A DNA stretch of 40,145 nucleotides from an uncultured Oscillospiraceae bacterium (GCA_944385465.1 CALWXH010000013.1:1-40145), one strand, 5' to 3'. Shown: positions 26,298 through 34,127, counted from the stretch's first letter. Notes: generated from the sequence alone by a model not told the origin. Numbers and translations: made by a program.

Positions 26298-27674
26298 ATG
26301 GAACAGTCCATCTCCCTCCCCGTCTTTCACCCCGGAGAACCCCTGTATGAGCAGCTCTACCGCCATCTGGTGGAGGAGCTGCGCCGGGGCCGCCCCGCCC
26401 CCGGGGGCAAAATGCCCTCCAAGCGGCAGCTGTGCGCCCTGCTGGGGGTGAGCATGAGCACGGTGGACACCGCCTACTCCATGCTCACCGCCGAGGGCTA
26501 TCTCCTCTCCCGGCCCCGCAGCGGCTATGTGGTGGCCGACCTGCTGCCCCTCACCCCCCGGCCCGCCGCCGACGTGGCCAAGCCCGCCCCTCCCCCCTCC
26601 CGGTGGCGGTACGACTGCTCCACCTCGGCGGTGGACACCTCCCTGTTTCCCTTCTCCTCCTGGGCCAGGATCACCAAGGAGGCGGTGTACGAAAACCCCG
26701 ACCTGCTCCAGCGGGGCCACCCCCAGGGGGACCTCCCCTTCCGGGCGGCCCTGGCCGACCTGCTGGGCCAGGTGCGGGGGGTCCACTGCTCCCCGGAGCA
26801 GGTGGTGGTGGGGGCGGGGGTGGACTACCTGCTCTCCGCCCTGTTCCAGATGCTGCCCGAGCACCCCGCCGTGGCCCTGGAGGACCCGGGCTATCCGGTG
26901 GGCTACGCCGTGGCCGGGCGCTGCGGAAAAACCGTGCTGCCCATTCCCATCGACGGCCAGGGCATGGACCCGGAGGCCCTGGCCGCCAGCGGCGCCGCCC
27001 TGGCCTACGTCACCCCCTCCCACCAGTTCCCCTCGGGGGTGACCATGCCTGCGGGCCGGCGCACCCGGCTGCTCCACTGGGCCTACGCCGCCCCGGGGCG
27101 CTACCTCATTGAGGACGACTACGACAGCGAGTTCCGCTACTCCTCCCGCCCCATCCCCGCTATGCAGGGGCTGGACCGGGAGGGGCGGGTGGTGTACCTG
27201 GGCACCTTTTCCCGGTCCATCGCCCCCTCCATCCGGGTGGCCTACATGATCCTGCCCCCCGCCCTGCTGGAGCGGTACCGGCAGGTGTTCGCCCACACTG
27301 CCTGCACCGTCTCCCGGTTTGAGCAGGAGGCCCTGCGGCGCTTCCTGGTCCAGGGGCTGTACAGCCGGCACCTGCGGCGCATGGGCAGCCTGTACCGGCG
27401 CAAGTGCGCCCTGTTCACCCAGGCCCTGGGGGCCATCCCCGGCGCGTCCCTGTCGGGACAGGGAGCGGGGCTGCACTTCCTGCTCACCCTGCCCCGCCTC
27501 TCCGAGGGGGAGCTGGTGGCGCGGGCGGCGGCGGCCGGGGTGGGGGTCACCCCCCTGAGCCGGTACTGCCACGCCGTCCCCCCGCCCCCCTCCACCGTGG
27601 TGCTGGGCTTTGCCGGGCTGAGCCAGGAGGAGCTGGACGGGGCGGCCGCCGCCCTGCGCGCCGCCTGGGCCTGA
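26298..27674 (+). CDS. MocR/PdxR-like transcriptional regulator (GntR HTH plus aminotransferase-like domain)
   Basis: 458 residues. About 12-75 is a GntR-type winged helix (LYEQLYRHLVEELRRG, MPSKRQLCALLGVSMSTVDTAYSML). A fold-type I aminotransferase-like domain covers about 100-455, with LIEDDYDSEFRY and then YLGTFSRSIAPSIRVAY. In this family a Lys usually follows FS and binds PLP; here codon 306 is CGG, Arg. The start at 26298 has GGAGG 6 bases upstream, within the operator region. It is divergent from an ECF S component, so it probably controls uptake of a B6 vitamer, activating the transporter and repressing itself. It does not look like a true aminotransferase gene. Confidence 0.9.
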   Translation: MEQSISLPVFHPGEPLYEQLYRHLVEELRRGRPAPGGKMPSKRQLCALLGVSMSTVDTAYSMLTAEGYLLSRPRSGYVVADLLPLTPRPAADVAKPAPPPSRWRYDCSTSAVDTSLFPFSSWARITKEAVYENPDLLQRGHPQGDLPFRAALADLLGQVRGVHCSPEQVVVGAGVDYLLSALFQMLPEHPAVALEDPGYPVGYAVAGRCGKTVLPIPIDGQGMDPEALAASGAALAYVTPSHQFPSGVTMPAGRRTRLLHWAYAAPGRYLIEDDYDSEFRYSSRPIPAMQGLDREGRVVYLGTFSRSIAPSIRVAYMILPPALLERYRQVFAHTACTVSRFEQEALRRFLVQGLYSRHLRRMGSLYRRKCALFTQALGAIPGASLSGQGAGLHFLLTLPRLSEGELVARAAAAGVGVTPLSRYCHAVPPPPSTVVLGFAGLSQEELDGAAAALRAAWA

Positions 27675-27711
27675 CGGCCCGGCGCGCAAAAAGAATTCTT
27701 TTTACTTTTTC

Positions 27712-27740
27712 TTGCGTTCCCGGTATGCCCGTGGTATAAT
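27712..27740 (+). promoter_or_regulatory. Sigma-A promoter of the small membrane protein gene
   Basis: TTGCGT (27712-27717), 17-bp spacer, TATAAT (27735-27740). Confidence 0.75.
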
Positions 27741-27791
27741 GCGCCCCGTGCGTAAAAAAGCATAGAGAAAAATAGAGAGGAATGTTTTATT

Positions 27792-28163
27792 ATGAATAGC
27801 AAACAGTCTTCCGGCGCCCTGAAGGGCTTCGGCGTCGTGCTGCTCCTGTTCGGCCTGGTCTACGCCGTGGTGGGCACCCTGGCCCTGGTGGGCACCATGA
27901 AGGGCGTGCTCCCCGGCCACGAGACCCAGGAGATCCTGGTGGTGGTGCTGGCCTATGCCGTCGCCGTGCTGAACGTGCTCACCGGCATCGTGTGCTTGGC
28001 CGGTGCTCGGACCGCCGCCCGGGTGCTGGGCGTCATCGTGGCCATTGTGGGCGCCGCCGGCGTGATCTACAACCAGATCGTCCTGGACAGCTTCAACTAC
28101 TTCGACTTTGCCTCCCTGCTGCTGGGCATCTCCATCGTGGCCGCTGCCAAGAATAAAAAGTAA
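27792..28163 (+). CDS. Small four-helix membrane protein, function unknown
   Basis: 123 residues. Hydrophobic segments lie at about 11-35 (GFGVVLLLFGLVYAVVG), 46-68, 71-93 and 103-118, so four membrane helices are likely. A short N-terminal MNSKQSSGALK and a terminal AAKNKK give basic cytoplasmic ends. I do not recognise a named family. It has its own promoter, a GAGAGGAA ribosome binding site and a terminator, so it is a real monocistronic gene. Its codon use matches its neighbours. Nothing links it functionally to mocR upstream or queT downstream. Confidence 0.8.
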   Translation: MNSKQSSGALKGFGVVLLLFGLVYAVVGTLALVGTMKGVLPGHETQEILVVVLAYAVAVLNVLTGIVCLAGARTAARVLGVIVAIVGAAGVIYNQIVLDSFNYFDFASLLLGISIVAAAKNKK

Positions 28164-28187
28164 ACCCCGCGGGATTTCCCCGTCAGC

Positions 28188-28214
28188 AAAGGTCGCCCAT
28201 CCGGGCGGCCTTTT
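28188..28214 (+). terminator. Terminator behind the small membrane protein gene
   Basis: Stem GGTCGCCC / GGGCGGCC (one mismatch) followed by TTTT, 25 bp after the stop codon. Confidence 0.7.
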
Positions 28215-28242
28215 GCCGTTTCCGGGGACGGCAAACTTCCCG

Positions 28243-28271
28243 TTTACAACCCCGTCCTGCTGTGATACAAT
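28243..28271 (+). promoter_or_regulatory. Sigma-A promoter of queT
   Basis: TTTACA (28243-28248), 17-bp spacer, TACAAT (28266-28271). It drives the structured leader that follows. Confidence 0.75.
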
Positions 28272-28277
28272 ACCTCC

Positions 28278-28394
28278 CGACCGATCTCCACTTCGGTCCA
28301 ACCGGCGGGCAGAGAGCCGCGGACAGCCTGTGCGTGAAGCTGTCCGGAAGGAACGCCCGCCGCTGTGCCCCACGCAGGCACTCTAAATATCGAC
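28278..28394 (+). ncRNA. Structured leader RNA of queT, possible riboswitch
   Basis: About 117 nt before the ribosome binding site. A short CCGA/TCGG hairpin is followed by stem GGCGGGC (28304-28310) with GCCCGCC (28355-28361), enclosing hairpin GGACAGC (28321-28327) with GCTGTCC (28339-28345). Two further pairings reach out of this domain. AGAGAGCC (28311-28318) can pair with GGCACTCT (28377-28384; seven of eight), and the loop TGCGTG (28331-28336) with CACGCA (28371-28376). A hairpin GTGCC (28365-28369) with GGCAC would compete. A preQ1-type sensor is plausible from the downstream gene, but I could not match it to a known preQ1 class. Confidence 0.6.
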
Positions 28395-28407
28395 TGGAGG
28401 ATTTTTT

Positions 28408-28929
28408 ATGCGCAATTGTTCTGTCCGCGACCTGACCCTGGCCGCCGTTGTGGCGGCGCTGTACGTGGTGATGGGGTATTTCGGCAACATTTTCGGGCTC
28501 ACCTTCGGGTCTGTCCAGTTCCGGTTTGCCGAGGCCCTCACCGTGCTGCCCTTCCTGTACCCGGCCACCGGGCCGGGGCTGGCCATCGGCTGCCTCATCG
28601 TCAACCTGGCCTCCCCGGTGGGCCCCCTGGACATCGTCTTCGGCACCCTGGCCACCGCTGTGGCCGCCTGGCTGACCATGAAGATGCCCCGGTGGTATCT
28701 GGCCCCCCTGCCCCCCATCCTGGTAAACCTGATCGTCCTGCCCCCCATCTGGGCCTGGACCTATGTGGGCGCCATCAACGGCGCGTTCTGGGCGGCCTGG
28801 GCCTGGAACTGCCTCACCTTCGCCATCGGCGAGGCCGCGGTGTGCTATGTGCTGGGCACCCTGCTGCTGAAGGTGCTGCCCGTCCTGCCCGGCCTGAAGC
28901 CGGCGGCCCATCAGGCGGCCCGGAGCTGA
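28408..28929 (+). CDS. queT: QueT family queuosine-precursor transporter
   Basis: A 173-residue membrane protein of the QueT family, an ECF-type S component thought to import a queuosine precursor such as preQ1. About five to six helices; characteristic segments are VRDLTLAAVVAALYVVMGYFGN, VQFRFAEALTVLPFLYP and the PVGPLDIVFGTLAT region. The ATG at 28408 has GGAGG 7 bases upstream, separated by a T-run. A sigma-A promoter and a roughly 120-nt structured leader precede it, and a strong terminator follows. No queuosine biosynthesis gene is in the window, which suits a salvage role with shared EcfA/T subunits. Confidence 0.92.
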   Translation: MRNCSVRDLTLAAVVAALYVVMGYFGNIFGLTFGSVQFRFAEALTVLPFLYPATGPGLAIGCLIVNLASPVGPLDIVFGTLATAVAAWLTMKMPRWYLAPLPPILVNLIVLPPIWAWTYVGAINGAFWAAWAWNCLTFAIGEAAVCYVLGTLLLKVLPVLPGLKPAAHQAARS

Positions 28930-28953
28930 GCCGCAGCGTTACAAACATAGGAC

Positions 28954-28988
28954 AAGGCCCCGGATGGTGGAGCATCCGGGGCCTTTTT
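28954..28988 (+). terminator. Terminator behind queT
   Basis: Stem AAGGCCCCGGATG / CATCCGGGGCCTT with TTTTT, 25 bp after the stop codon. Confidence 0.9.
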
Positions 28989-29014
28989 GCCGCCCCCGCG
29001 GCGAAACTCTGTGG

Positions 29015-29069
29015 GACTTTCAAACAGCGCAGGGCTCAGATGCGATGTCATCTGAGCCCTGTGCTGTTT
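29015..29069 (-). terminator. Terminator behind spoIIE
   Basis: A 21-bp stem (AAACAGCACAGGGCTCAGATG-type arms, one mismatch) with a 6-base loop, lying 37-84 bp beyond the spoIIE stop codon. The remaining bases up to the stop are simple pyrimidine-rich repeats. Confidence 0.8.
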
Positions 29070-29105
29070 CTCTCCACTCTTCCCTCTCCACTCTTCACTC
29101 TCTTT

Positions 29106-31427
29106 TTATGCCTTTCTCACATCCAGCTTCAGCACCATCACCGTCCGGTCGTCCCCGGCCCCCGTCCGCTCCCCGCTCTCGGCCAGGATGCGCCCGGCCA
29201 GCTCCTGGGGGGACAGCCCGTCAAACTCCGTCAAGGCCCGGCGCAGCCAGCCGTCGTCCTTTCCTCCGGCCACCCCGTCGCTGGCCAGCACCACACAGTC
29301 CCCGGCGTCCAGGGTGAGGGAAAACGCATCCGGTTCCCCGCTCTCCATCCCCGCCGGCAGCGAGCCGCCCTCCAGCCGCTCCACCACGCCGCCCCGGCGC
29401 AGCCAGGTGGGGGCCGCCCCCAGCTTATAGATGGCGCTCTTGCCGCTGTACAGGTCCACCTGGAGCAGGTCCACCGTGGTGAAGCCCCCCTGCTCCTCTC
29501 CCCGCAGGGCCAGGGCCTCCCCCACCGTCTTCAGCGCCCCCTGGGGGGACAGCCCCGCCCGGAGGAATTTCTCCAGCAGGCCCAGGGCGCAGTCGCTGTC
29601 TGAGCGGGCGGCGGGGCCGCTGCCCATGCCGTCGCACAGGATGATGTTGAGCCGGCCCCGCTCATCCTTGAACCAGGCCCCGGTGTCCCCGCTCACCGCC
29701 TGTCCCTCCCGTCCGGCGGCGGCCAGTCCCGCCACCGCGGACAGGGGTTCCCGCTGGCTCAGCACCGCCCGGCCCCGCTCTCCCGTCGTCTCGGCCTTCA
29801 GCGGGCAGCCCAGCAGAGCCCCCAGCCGGGCCACCTCCCCGGCCTGGGCCAGCTTTTCCGTCCCGGGCCCCTCCGCCTCCAGGCGCAGGTGGCCGAATTC
29901 ATCCTCGTACACGGTGCACCGCCCTTCCACCCCCAGGGCGGCCATATGCTGTTTCAGCAGCCGCTGCCGCCGGCCGTCCACCACCGGCTCCCGGTTCGCC
30001 TGGGCCGCCGCCTGGTCCAGCACCTGGGCCAGTTGGCCGTACTGGGCGCACACCGCCGCCCGGCTCTCCCGCACCCGGCTGTCATACCGGCGGCGGTGGA
30101 GCAGGGCGGTGAGCTCCCGGTTGGCCTGGCCCAGGAAGGCGTCAAACTGCACGCACCGCCCGGAGAAATAGGCCGGGAAATCCTCCCGGGTCCCCTCTCC
30201 CCGGTCCAGCATGGGGGCCAGGGCGTCGGACAGGGCGGTGCGGGTGGACTGGTACTCCCGCTGCCAGCACCGCTCCCGCTGCCGACATTTGACGCACACC
30301 CGCTCCGCCGCCCGGTCGAACACACGGGCGGCGTCGGCGTCGTTGGCCCTCTGCTCCTGAAAGGCTCCCCGCAGGCTGCCCGCCACCGCCCGGAAGGCCG
30401 TGGCGGTCTGGCGCAGATGGCGGGCGGCCAGCTCCCGTCCCCGGTCGCCCTCCCCCTCCGGCGCCTCCTGCTGGCTCAGCGCCGCGAACCGCCGCAGCAG
30501 GCGCTGGGGCAGCAGGAGGAACACCGCCGCGCCGGCCAGGATCTCAAAGATTCTAGCCGCGCTCAGCGGCTCGTTCCACATCCACAGCTGGGCCGCGCCC
30601 CCTGCCAGCACATAGGCCAGGGCGCACAGCAGCCGGTTCTGGCCGGCAAATAGGCCGGTGATGAGGCCGGGCAGGGCATAGCAGGCGGTAAACCAGGCCG
30701 GCGTCCCCCCGGCCAGATCCATGGCCAGCCCCGCGGCCACTCCCGCCGCGGCCCCCACCCCCGCGCCGCCCCGCCAGGCGGCGATGAGCACCGCCGTCAC
30801 GCACAGCACCCGGCCCAGGGAATAGCTGTCCGCCACCGCCACCCGCTCCAGGGTCATCATCAGGGTGGCACCCAGCACCAGCGCCCCCACGATCTGGCGG
30901 GTGGTGAGCCGCTCCCCGGGGCGGTGGCAGTCCCACAGCTCAAAGCTCAGGCGATAGCAGTATACCGCTCCCGCGGCCGCGGCCACCTCGGCGGCCAGCC
31001 CGGCGGCGGTGCTCACATCCCATCCGGCGGCAGACTGGTAGACAAACCCCACCAGGCCGTTGAGCACCGCCGCGCTCAGGGGCGCGAACCAGCGCCGCCG
31101 GTAAATCTGGAACTCCCCCAGGGCCAGGGCCACGGCGTATACCATCATGGCCGAGGCGATGTACCGCAAGCCGTTGACCAGTCCCCGGAAGGACAGATAG
31201 CCCAGGGCCGCCCCCAACAGGGCAAACAGCCCCTCGCCCCCCGGCTGGCACGCCCCCACCAGGGCCAGGCCGAAGGGCGCGTACCCGCCCTGAAACTGGG
31301 CGCCGGCCAGCACCGCCCCCAGCAGAAACCGCACGGCCCAGTCAGACAGGCGGGCCGCCAGCGGCACCTGGAGCCTCCCCATCCGCCGGACCTGCTTTTC
31401 CCCACGGGGCTTGTCTTTTGCAGTCAT
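29106..31427 (-). CDS. spoIIE: Stage II sporulation protein E, membrane PP2C phosphatase
   Basis: Dephosphorylates the anti-anti-sigma factor SpoIIAA to release sigma-F in the forespore, and localises to the polar septum. It is 773 residues. Residues about 30-320 form some ten membrane helices. A coiled, Cys-containing central region follows (CVKCRQRERCWQREY). The PP2C domain from about 565 has LCDGMGSGPAARSDS, VDLLQVDLYSG, LASDGVAGG and GAGDDRTVMVLK, with the metal-binding Asp residues in place. The start at 31427 has GGAGGG 7 bases upstream. It is divergent from dusB. A minus-strand TATAAT lies at 31461-31466 without a proper -35, which may indicate a regulated promoter. Its presence marks a spore-forming lineage. 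Confidence 0.94.
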   Translation of the reverse strand: MTAKDKPRGEKQVRRMGRLQVPLAARLSDWAVRFLLGAVLAGAQFQGGYAPFGLALVGACQPGGEGLFALLGAALGYLSFRGLVNGLRYIASAMMVYAVALALGEFQIYRRRWFAPLSAAVLNGLVGFVYQSAAGWDVSTAAGLAAEVAAAAGAVYCYRLSFELWDCHRPGERLTTRQIVGALVLGATLMMTLERVAVADSYSLGRVLCVTAVLIAAWRGGAGVGAAAGVAAGLAMDLAGGTPAWFTACYALPGLITGLFAGQNRLLCALAYVLAGGAAQLWMWNEPLSAARIFEILAGAAVFLLLPQRLLRRFAALSQQEAPEGEGDRGRELAARHLRQTATAFRAVAGSLRGAFQEQRANDADAARVFDRAAERVCVKCRQRERCWQREYQSTRTALSDALAPMLDRGEGTREDFPAYFSGRCVQFDAFLGQANRELTALLHRRRYDSRVRESRAAVCAQYGQLAQVLDQAAAQANREPVVDGRRQRLLKQHMAALGVEGRCTVYEDEFGHLRLEAEGPGTEKLAQAGEVARLGALLGCPLKAETTGERGRAVLSQREPLSAVAGLAAAGREGQAVSGDTGAWFKDERGRLNIILCDGMGSGPAARSDSDCALGLLEKFLRAGLSPQGALKTVGEALALRGEEQGGFTTVDLLQVDLYSGKSAIYKLGAAPTWLRRGGVVERLEGGSLPAGMESGEPDAFSLTLDAGDCVVLASDGVAGGKDDGWLRRALTEFDGLSPQELAGRILAESGERTGAGDDRTVMVLKLDVRKA

Positions 31428-31501
31428 GGTGTTTCCCTCCGCATCCCATCGTCTTGGGCCATTATACGTTCTGTGGGAAAAAAAGCCCGTCGGAACCTGT
31501 C

Positions 31502-31530
31502 TTGCCCCGCTCCATAAAATATGGTATTAT
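31502..31530 (+). promoter_or_regulatory. Sigma-A promoter of dusB
   Basis: TTGCCC (31502-31507), 17-bp spacer, TATTAT (31525-31530). Confidence 0.65.
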
Positions 31531-31611
31531 GTTCCCACGTGCCCTCTCCGGCCGGAGCCGGCGCGGGCCGCTGGAGAAATTCAGGAAGAAGTTTGTAGAA
31601 GGAGCGCTTTT

Positions 31612-32583
31612 GTGAGAATCGGAACTGTGGACATTCCATCCCGGATCGCCCTGGCCCCCATGGCGGGGGTCACCGACCTGGCCTTCCGCGCCGTGTGCCG
31701 GGAGCTGTCCGGGTGCTATACCGTCTCCGAGATGGTCAGCGCCAAAGCCCTGTGCTACGGCGACAAAAAGACCCCCACCCTGCTGCGGCTGGGCCCCGGC
31801 GAGCACCCGGCGGCGGTGCAGATCTTCGGCTCTGACCCGGCGTGCATGGAGCGGGGGGCCGCCCTGGCCCTGGAGGGGTCCGGGGCGGATATTCTGGATG
31901 TGAACATGGGCTGCCCGGTGCCCAAGGTGGTGCACGCCGGGGACGGCTCCGCCCTGATGAAAGACCCCGACAAAGCGGTGGAGGTCATCCGCGCGGTCAT
32001 CCGGGGGGCCGCCGGGGTGCCGGTGACGGTGAAGTTCCGCCTGGGCTGGGACAAGGGCTCCATCAACTGTGTGGACTTCGCCCGGCGCATGGAGGACGCC
32101 GGGGTGGCCGCCGTGGCCGTCCACGGCCGCACCCGCACCCAGATGTACTCCGGCCGGGCGGACTGGGACCAGATCCGGGCGGTGAAGCAGGCGGTGTCCA
32201 TCCCCGTGGTGGCCAACGGGGACGTGTTCTCCGGGGAGGACGCCGCCCACATCCTGCGCTACACCGGCGCGGACATGGCCATGGTGGGCCGGGGCGCCTT
32301 CGGCAACCCCTGGCTGCTGGTCCAGTGCGCCGCGGCGGCGGCCGGCCGGCCCATTCCCCCCCTGCCCCCCCTGGCCCAGCGGCTGAACACCGTGGAGCGG
32401 CAGTTCGCCCTGGCCCTGGAGCACAAGGGGGAGAAGATCGCCTGCCTGGAGATGCGCAAGCACTACGCCTGGTACCTGAAAGGCGTCCCCTACGCCGCCT
32501 ACTGGAAAGAACAGATCTGCAAGATGGAGACCGCCGCCGATTTCGCGGCGGTGACAAAGGGCGTGCGCCGGGACCTGTGCTGA
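31612..32583 (+). CDS. dusB: tRNA-dihydrouridine synthase (DusB-like)
   Basis: FMN/NADPH-dependent enzyme reducing uridines in the tRNA D-loop. It is 323 residues. IALAPMAGVTDLAFR at the N-terminus, the catalytic Cys101 in VNMGCPVPKV, VTVKFRLGWD and AVHGRTRTQMYSG, and MVGRGAFGNPWL near the FMN site, are typical. The start is a GTG at 31612 with GAAGGAG 8 bases upstream; the frame is open for 67 more codons, but across the promoter. It has its own sigma-A promoter and is followed after 38 bp by an ECF sigma factor gene, probably on the same transcript. Confidence 0.94.
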   Translation: MRIGTVDIPSRIALAPMAGVTDLAFRAVCRELSGCYTVSEMVSAKALCYGDKKTPTLLRLGPGEHPAAVQIFGSDPACMERGAALALEGSGADILDVNMGCPVPKVVHAGDGSALMKDPDKAVEVIRAVIRGAAGVPVTVKFRLGWDKGSINCVDFARRMEDAGVAAVAVHGRTRTQMYSGRADWDQIRAVKQAVSIPVVANGDVFSGEDAAHILRYTGADMAMVGRGAFGNPWLLVQCAAAAAGRPIPPLPPLAQRLNTVERQFALALEHKGEKIACLEMRKHYAWYLKGVPYAAYWKEQICKMETAADFAAVTKGVRRDLC

Positions 32584-32621
32584 GCCCCTGAAATCACGCC
32601 CCGGGAAAGGAGGTGTCCCGC

Positions 32622-33176
32622 GTGGATGAGCAAACGCTGCTGGCGCTGGCAAAGCGCGGCGATCAGGCGGCCTTCGGCCAGCTGATGGAGCGGTATGAAA
32701 AGCAGGTCTACCGTCAGGCCCTGGGCCTGCTGGGCCACCCGGAGGACGCCGCCGACGTCACCCAGGAGGTCTTTTTCAAGGCCTGGCGCGGACTGCCCTC
32801 CTTTCATGGGGACAGCTCCTTTTCCACCTGGCTGTACCGGCTCACCGGCAACGCCGCCATTGACTTCCTCCGCCGGGAAAAGAAGCGCCGGGGCGACCTG
32901 TCCCTGGACGACGCCGGCCGCTGCTGGGACAGCCGGCTCACCGACCCCGCCGCCACGCCGGGCCAGGCGCTGGAGCAGAAGGAACTGCGCCAGGCGGTGC
33001 TCCGGGGGCTGGGGCAGCTGTCGGAGGAACACCGGCAGGTGCTGGTGCTCCGGGAGCTCAACGGCGCCTCCTACGAGGAGATCGGCCAGGCCCTGGACCT
33101 GCCCCCCGGCACGGTGAAATCCCGGGTGGCCCGGGCCCGGCTGGCCCTGGCCAAGCTGCTGCGGGAGCAGCTGTGA
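32622..33176 (+). CDS. ECF-type RNA polymerase sigma factor
   Basis: A 184-residue group 4 sigma factor. Region 2 contains AAFGQLMERYEKQVYRQAL, EDAADVTQEVFFKAWRGL and FSTWLYRLTGNAAIDFLRR. Region 4 contains LSEEHRQVLVLRELNGASYEEIGQALDLPPGTVKSRVARAR. The start is the GTG at 32622, with AAGGAGG 8 bases upstream; a GTG three codons earlier overlaps that site. It lies behind dusB and before a zinc-finger anti-sigma gene, the normal sigma/anti-sigma order. A GGAAC-N16-CGTC promoter in the following gap suggests that the factor promotes its own anti-sigma gene. Confidence 0.93.
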   Translation: MDEQTLLALAKRGDQAAFGQLMERYEKQVYRQALGLLGHPEDAADVTQEVFFKAWRGLPSFHGDSSFSTWLYRLTGNAAIDFLRREKKRRGDLSLDDAGRCWDSRLTDPAATPGQALEQKELRQAVLRGLGQLSEEHRQVLVLRELNGASYEEIGQALDLPPGTVKSRVARARLALAKLLREQL

Positions 33177-33207
33177 TCCCGCCGGAACAAAAAAGTTTTT
33201 CTCCTGG

Positions 33208-33232
33208 GGAACTTTTTCGGATCCCCTGCGTC
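33208..33232 (+). promoter_or_regulatory. ECF-sigma-type promoter upstream of the anti-sigma gene
   Basis: GGAAC (33208-33212), 16-bp spacer starting with TTTTT, CGTC (33229-33232) followed by TAT. This is the classic ECF layout, in the 97 bp between sigma and anti-sigma genes. Confidence 0.65.
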
Positions 33233-33273
33233 TATCCCCATAGAATCTGACTGAGAGAAGGGAGGCGGCAGCC

Positions 33274-33906
33274 ATGAATTGCGACCACAGCCTGGAGCTG
33301 ATGAGCCAGGCCCTGGACGGTCCCCTCTCCCCTGCCCAGCAGGCGGAGCTGTCCGCCCATCTGAATACCTGTCCCCACTGCGCCGCCTTGTACCGGGAGC
33401 TGGCGGAGCAGTCCGCCGCCCTGCGCGCCCTGGACGCCCCCTTCCCGGAGGGCCTGCACCAGCGCATCCTGGACCAGCTGCCCGCCCAGCAGCAGCCCAA
33501 AGGGAAAGGCAGGCTGGTCTCCCTGCGCCGCTGGGGGGCCCTGGCCGCCTGCGCCGCCCTGGTGGTGGCCCTGGCCGCGGCCCTGCCCTGGGGCGGGAAC
33601 ACCGCCCAGCCCGCCGGCTACTCCGGCGCCCAGGCCGCCCTGTACTCCCTCTCCCCCGGGGATACCCGGACCCTGGAGAGCCCCGCCCCCGACGCCCCCG
33701 AGGCCGCCGGCACCCGTATCCTCTGCGCCCGGCTGCCCGACGGCTGGCAGGCGCTGGCCGGCAGCCCCGACGCCCTGCTCTCCGGGGAACAGGCCCGGGC
33801 TCTTCTGGCCCTGCTGGAGGAGCAGGGCATCCCCTACACCCTGGAGGGGGACGACACCCTGTCCGGCACCTGCCAGCTCATTCTGACGGAGGAGCCCGCC
33901 GGCTGA
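33274..33906 (+). CDS. Zinc-finger transmembrane anti-sigma factor
   Basis: 210 residues. The N-terminal zinc-binding anti-sigma domain has Cys3, His29, Cys33 and Cys36 (HLNTCPHC), the HCCC signature of zf-HC2. A single membrane helix lies at about 88-105 (WGALAACAALVVALAAALPW). A roughly 100-residue extracytoplasmic part follows and has no match I recognise. The domain order suggests that it holds the upstream sigma factor at the membrane until a signal releases it. The ATG at 33274 has a GGGAGG ribosome binding site. The 97-bp gap from the sigma gene includes an ECF-type promoter. Confidence 0.88.
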   Translation: MNCDHSLELMSQALDGPLSPAQQAELSAHLNTCPHCAALYRELAEQSAALRALDAPFPEGLHQRILDQLPAQQQPKGKGRLVSLRRWGALAACAALVVALAAALPWGGNTAQPAGYSGAQAALYSLSPGDTRTLESPAPDAPEAAGTRILCARLPDGWQALAGSPDALLSGEQARALLALLEEQGIPYTLEGDDTLSGTCQLILTEEPAG

Positions 33907-33940
33907 ACCTCCCCCCTGTTTTCCCAGTTTTTCCGCCCCG

Positions 33941-33981
33941 CGCCCGCCCCGGAGAGCAGTCCGGGGCGGGCGTCTGTTTTT
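33941..33981 (+). terminator. Terminator behind the anti-sigma gene
   Basis: A 13-bp stem CGCCCGCCCCGGA / TCCGGGGCGGGCG with a 6-base loop and TCTGTTTTT tail. Confidence 0.85.
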
Positions 33982-34018
33982 GCCCAAAAATATTTTGGTC
34001 AAAATCGTCAAATGGCCG

Positions 34019-34047
34019 TTGCCAAGCCGTGGATTTTATTGTATAAT
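34019..34047 (+). promoter_or_regulatory. Sigma-A promoter of the EF-G-like gene
   Basis: TTGCCA (34019-34024), 17-bp spacer, TATAAT (34042-34047), giving a leader of about 75 nt. Confidence 0.75.
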
Positions 34048-34127
34048 TGCTGACAGTGGTTCTTTTGCCCGGACGTCCCCAAGTCCCGTGGAGAGCCCAC
34101 CGTAAATCGTAAGGAGTGGAAACAACT

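Noticed and set aside
28300-28345. AGAGAGCCGCGG in the queT leader resembling T-box stem I
   Set aside because: There is no TGGnACC T-box sequence downstream and no terminator/antiterminator pair; an aminoacyl-tRNA sensor does not suit a queT gene.
31430-31500. Possible Spo0A box upstream of spoIIE
   Set aside because: The nearest match to TGTCGAA has at least two mismatches; only a -10-like TATAAT is clear.
33984-33998. CCAAAAATATTTTGG near the EF-G-like promoter as an operator
   Set aside because: It is only a 10-bp AT-rich palindrome, off-centre and single copy; chance is a fair explanation.
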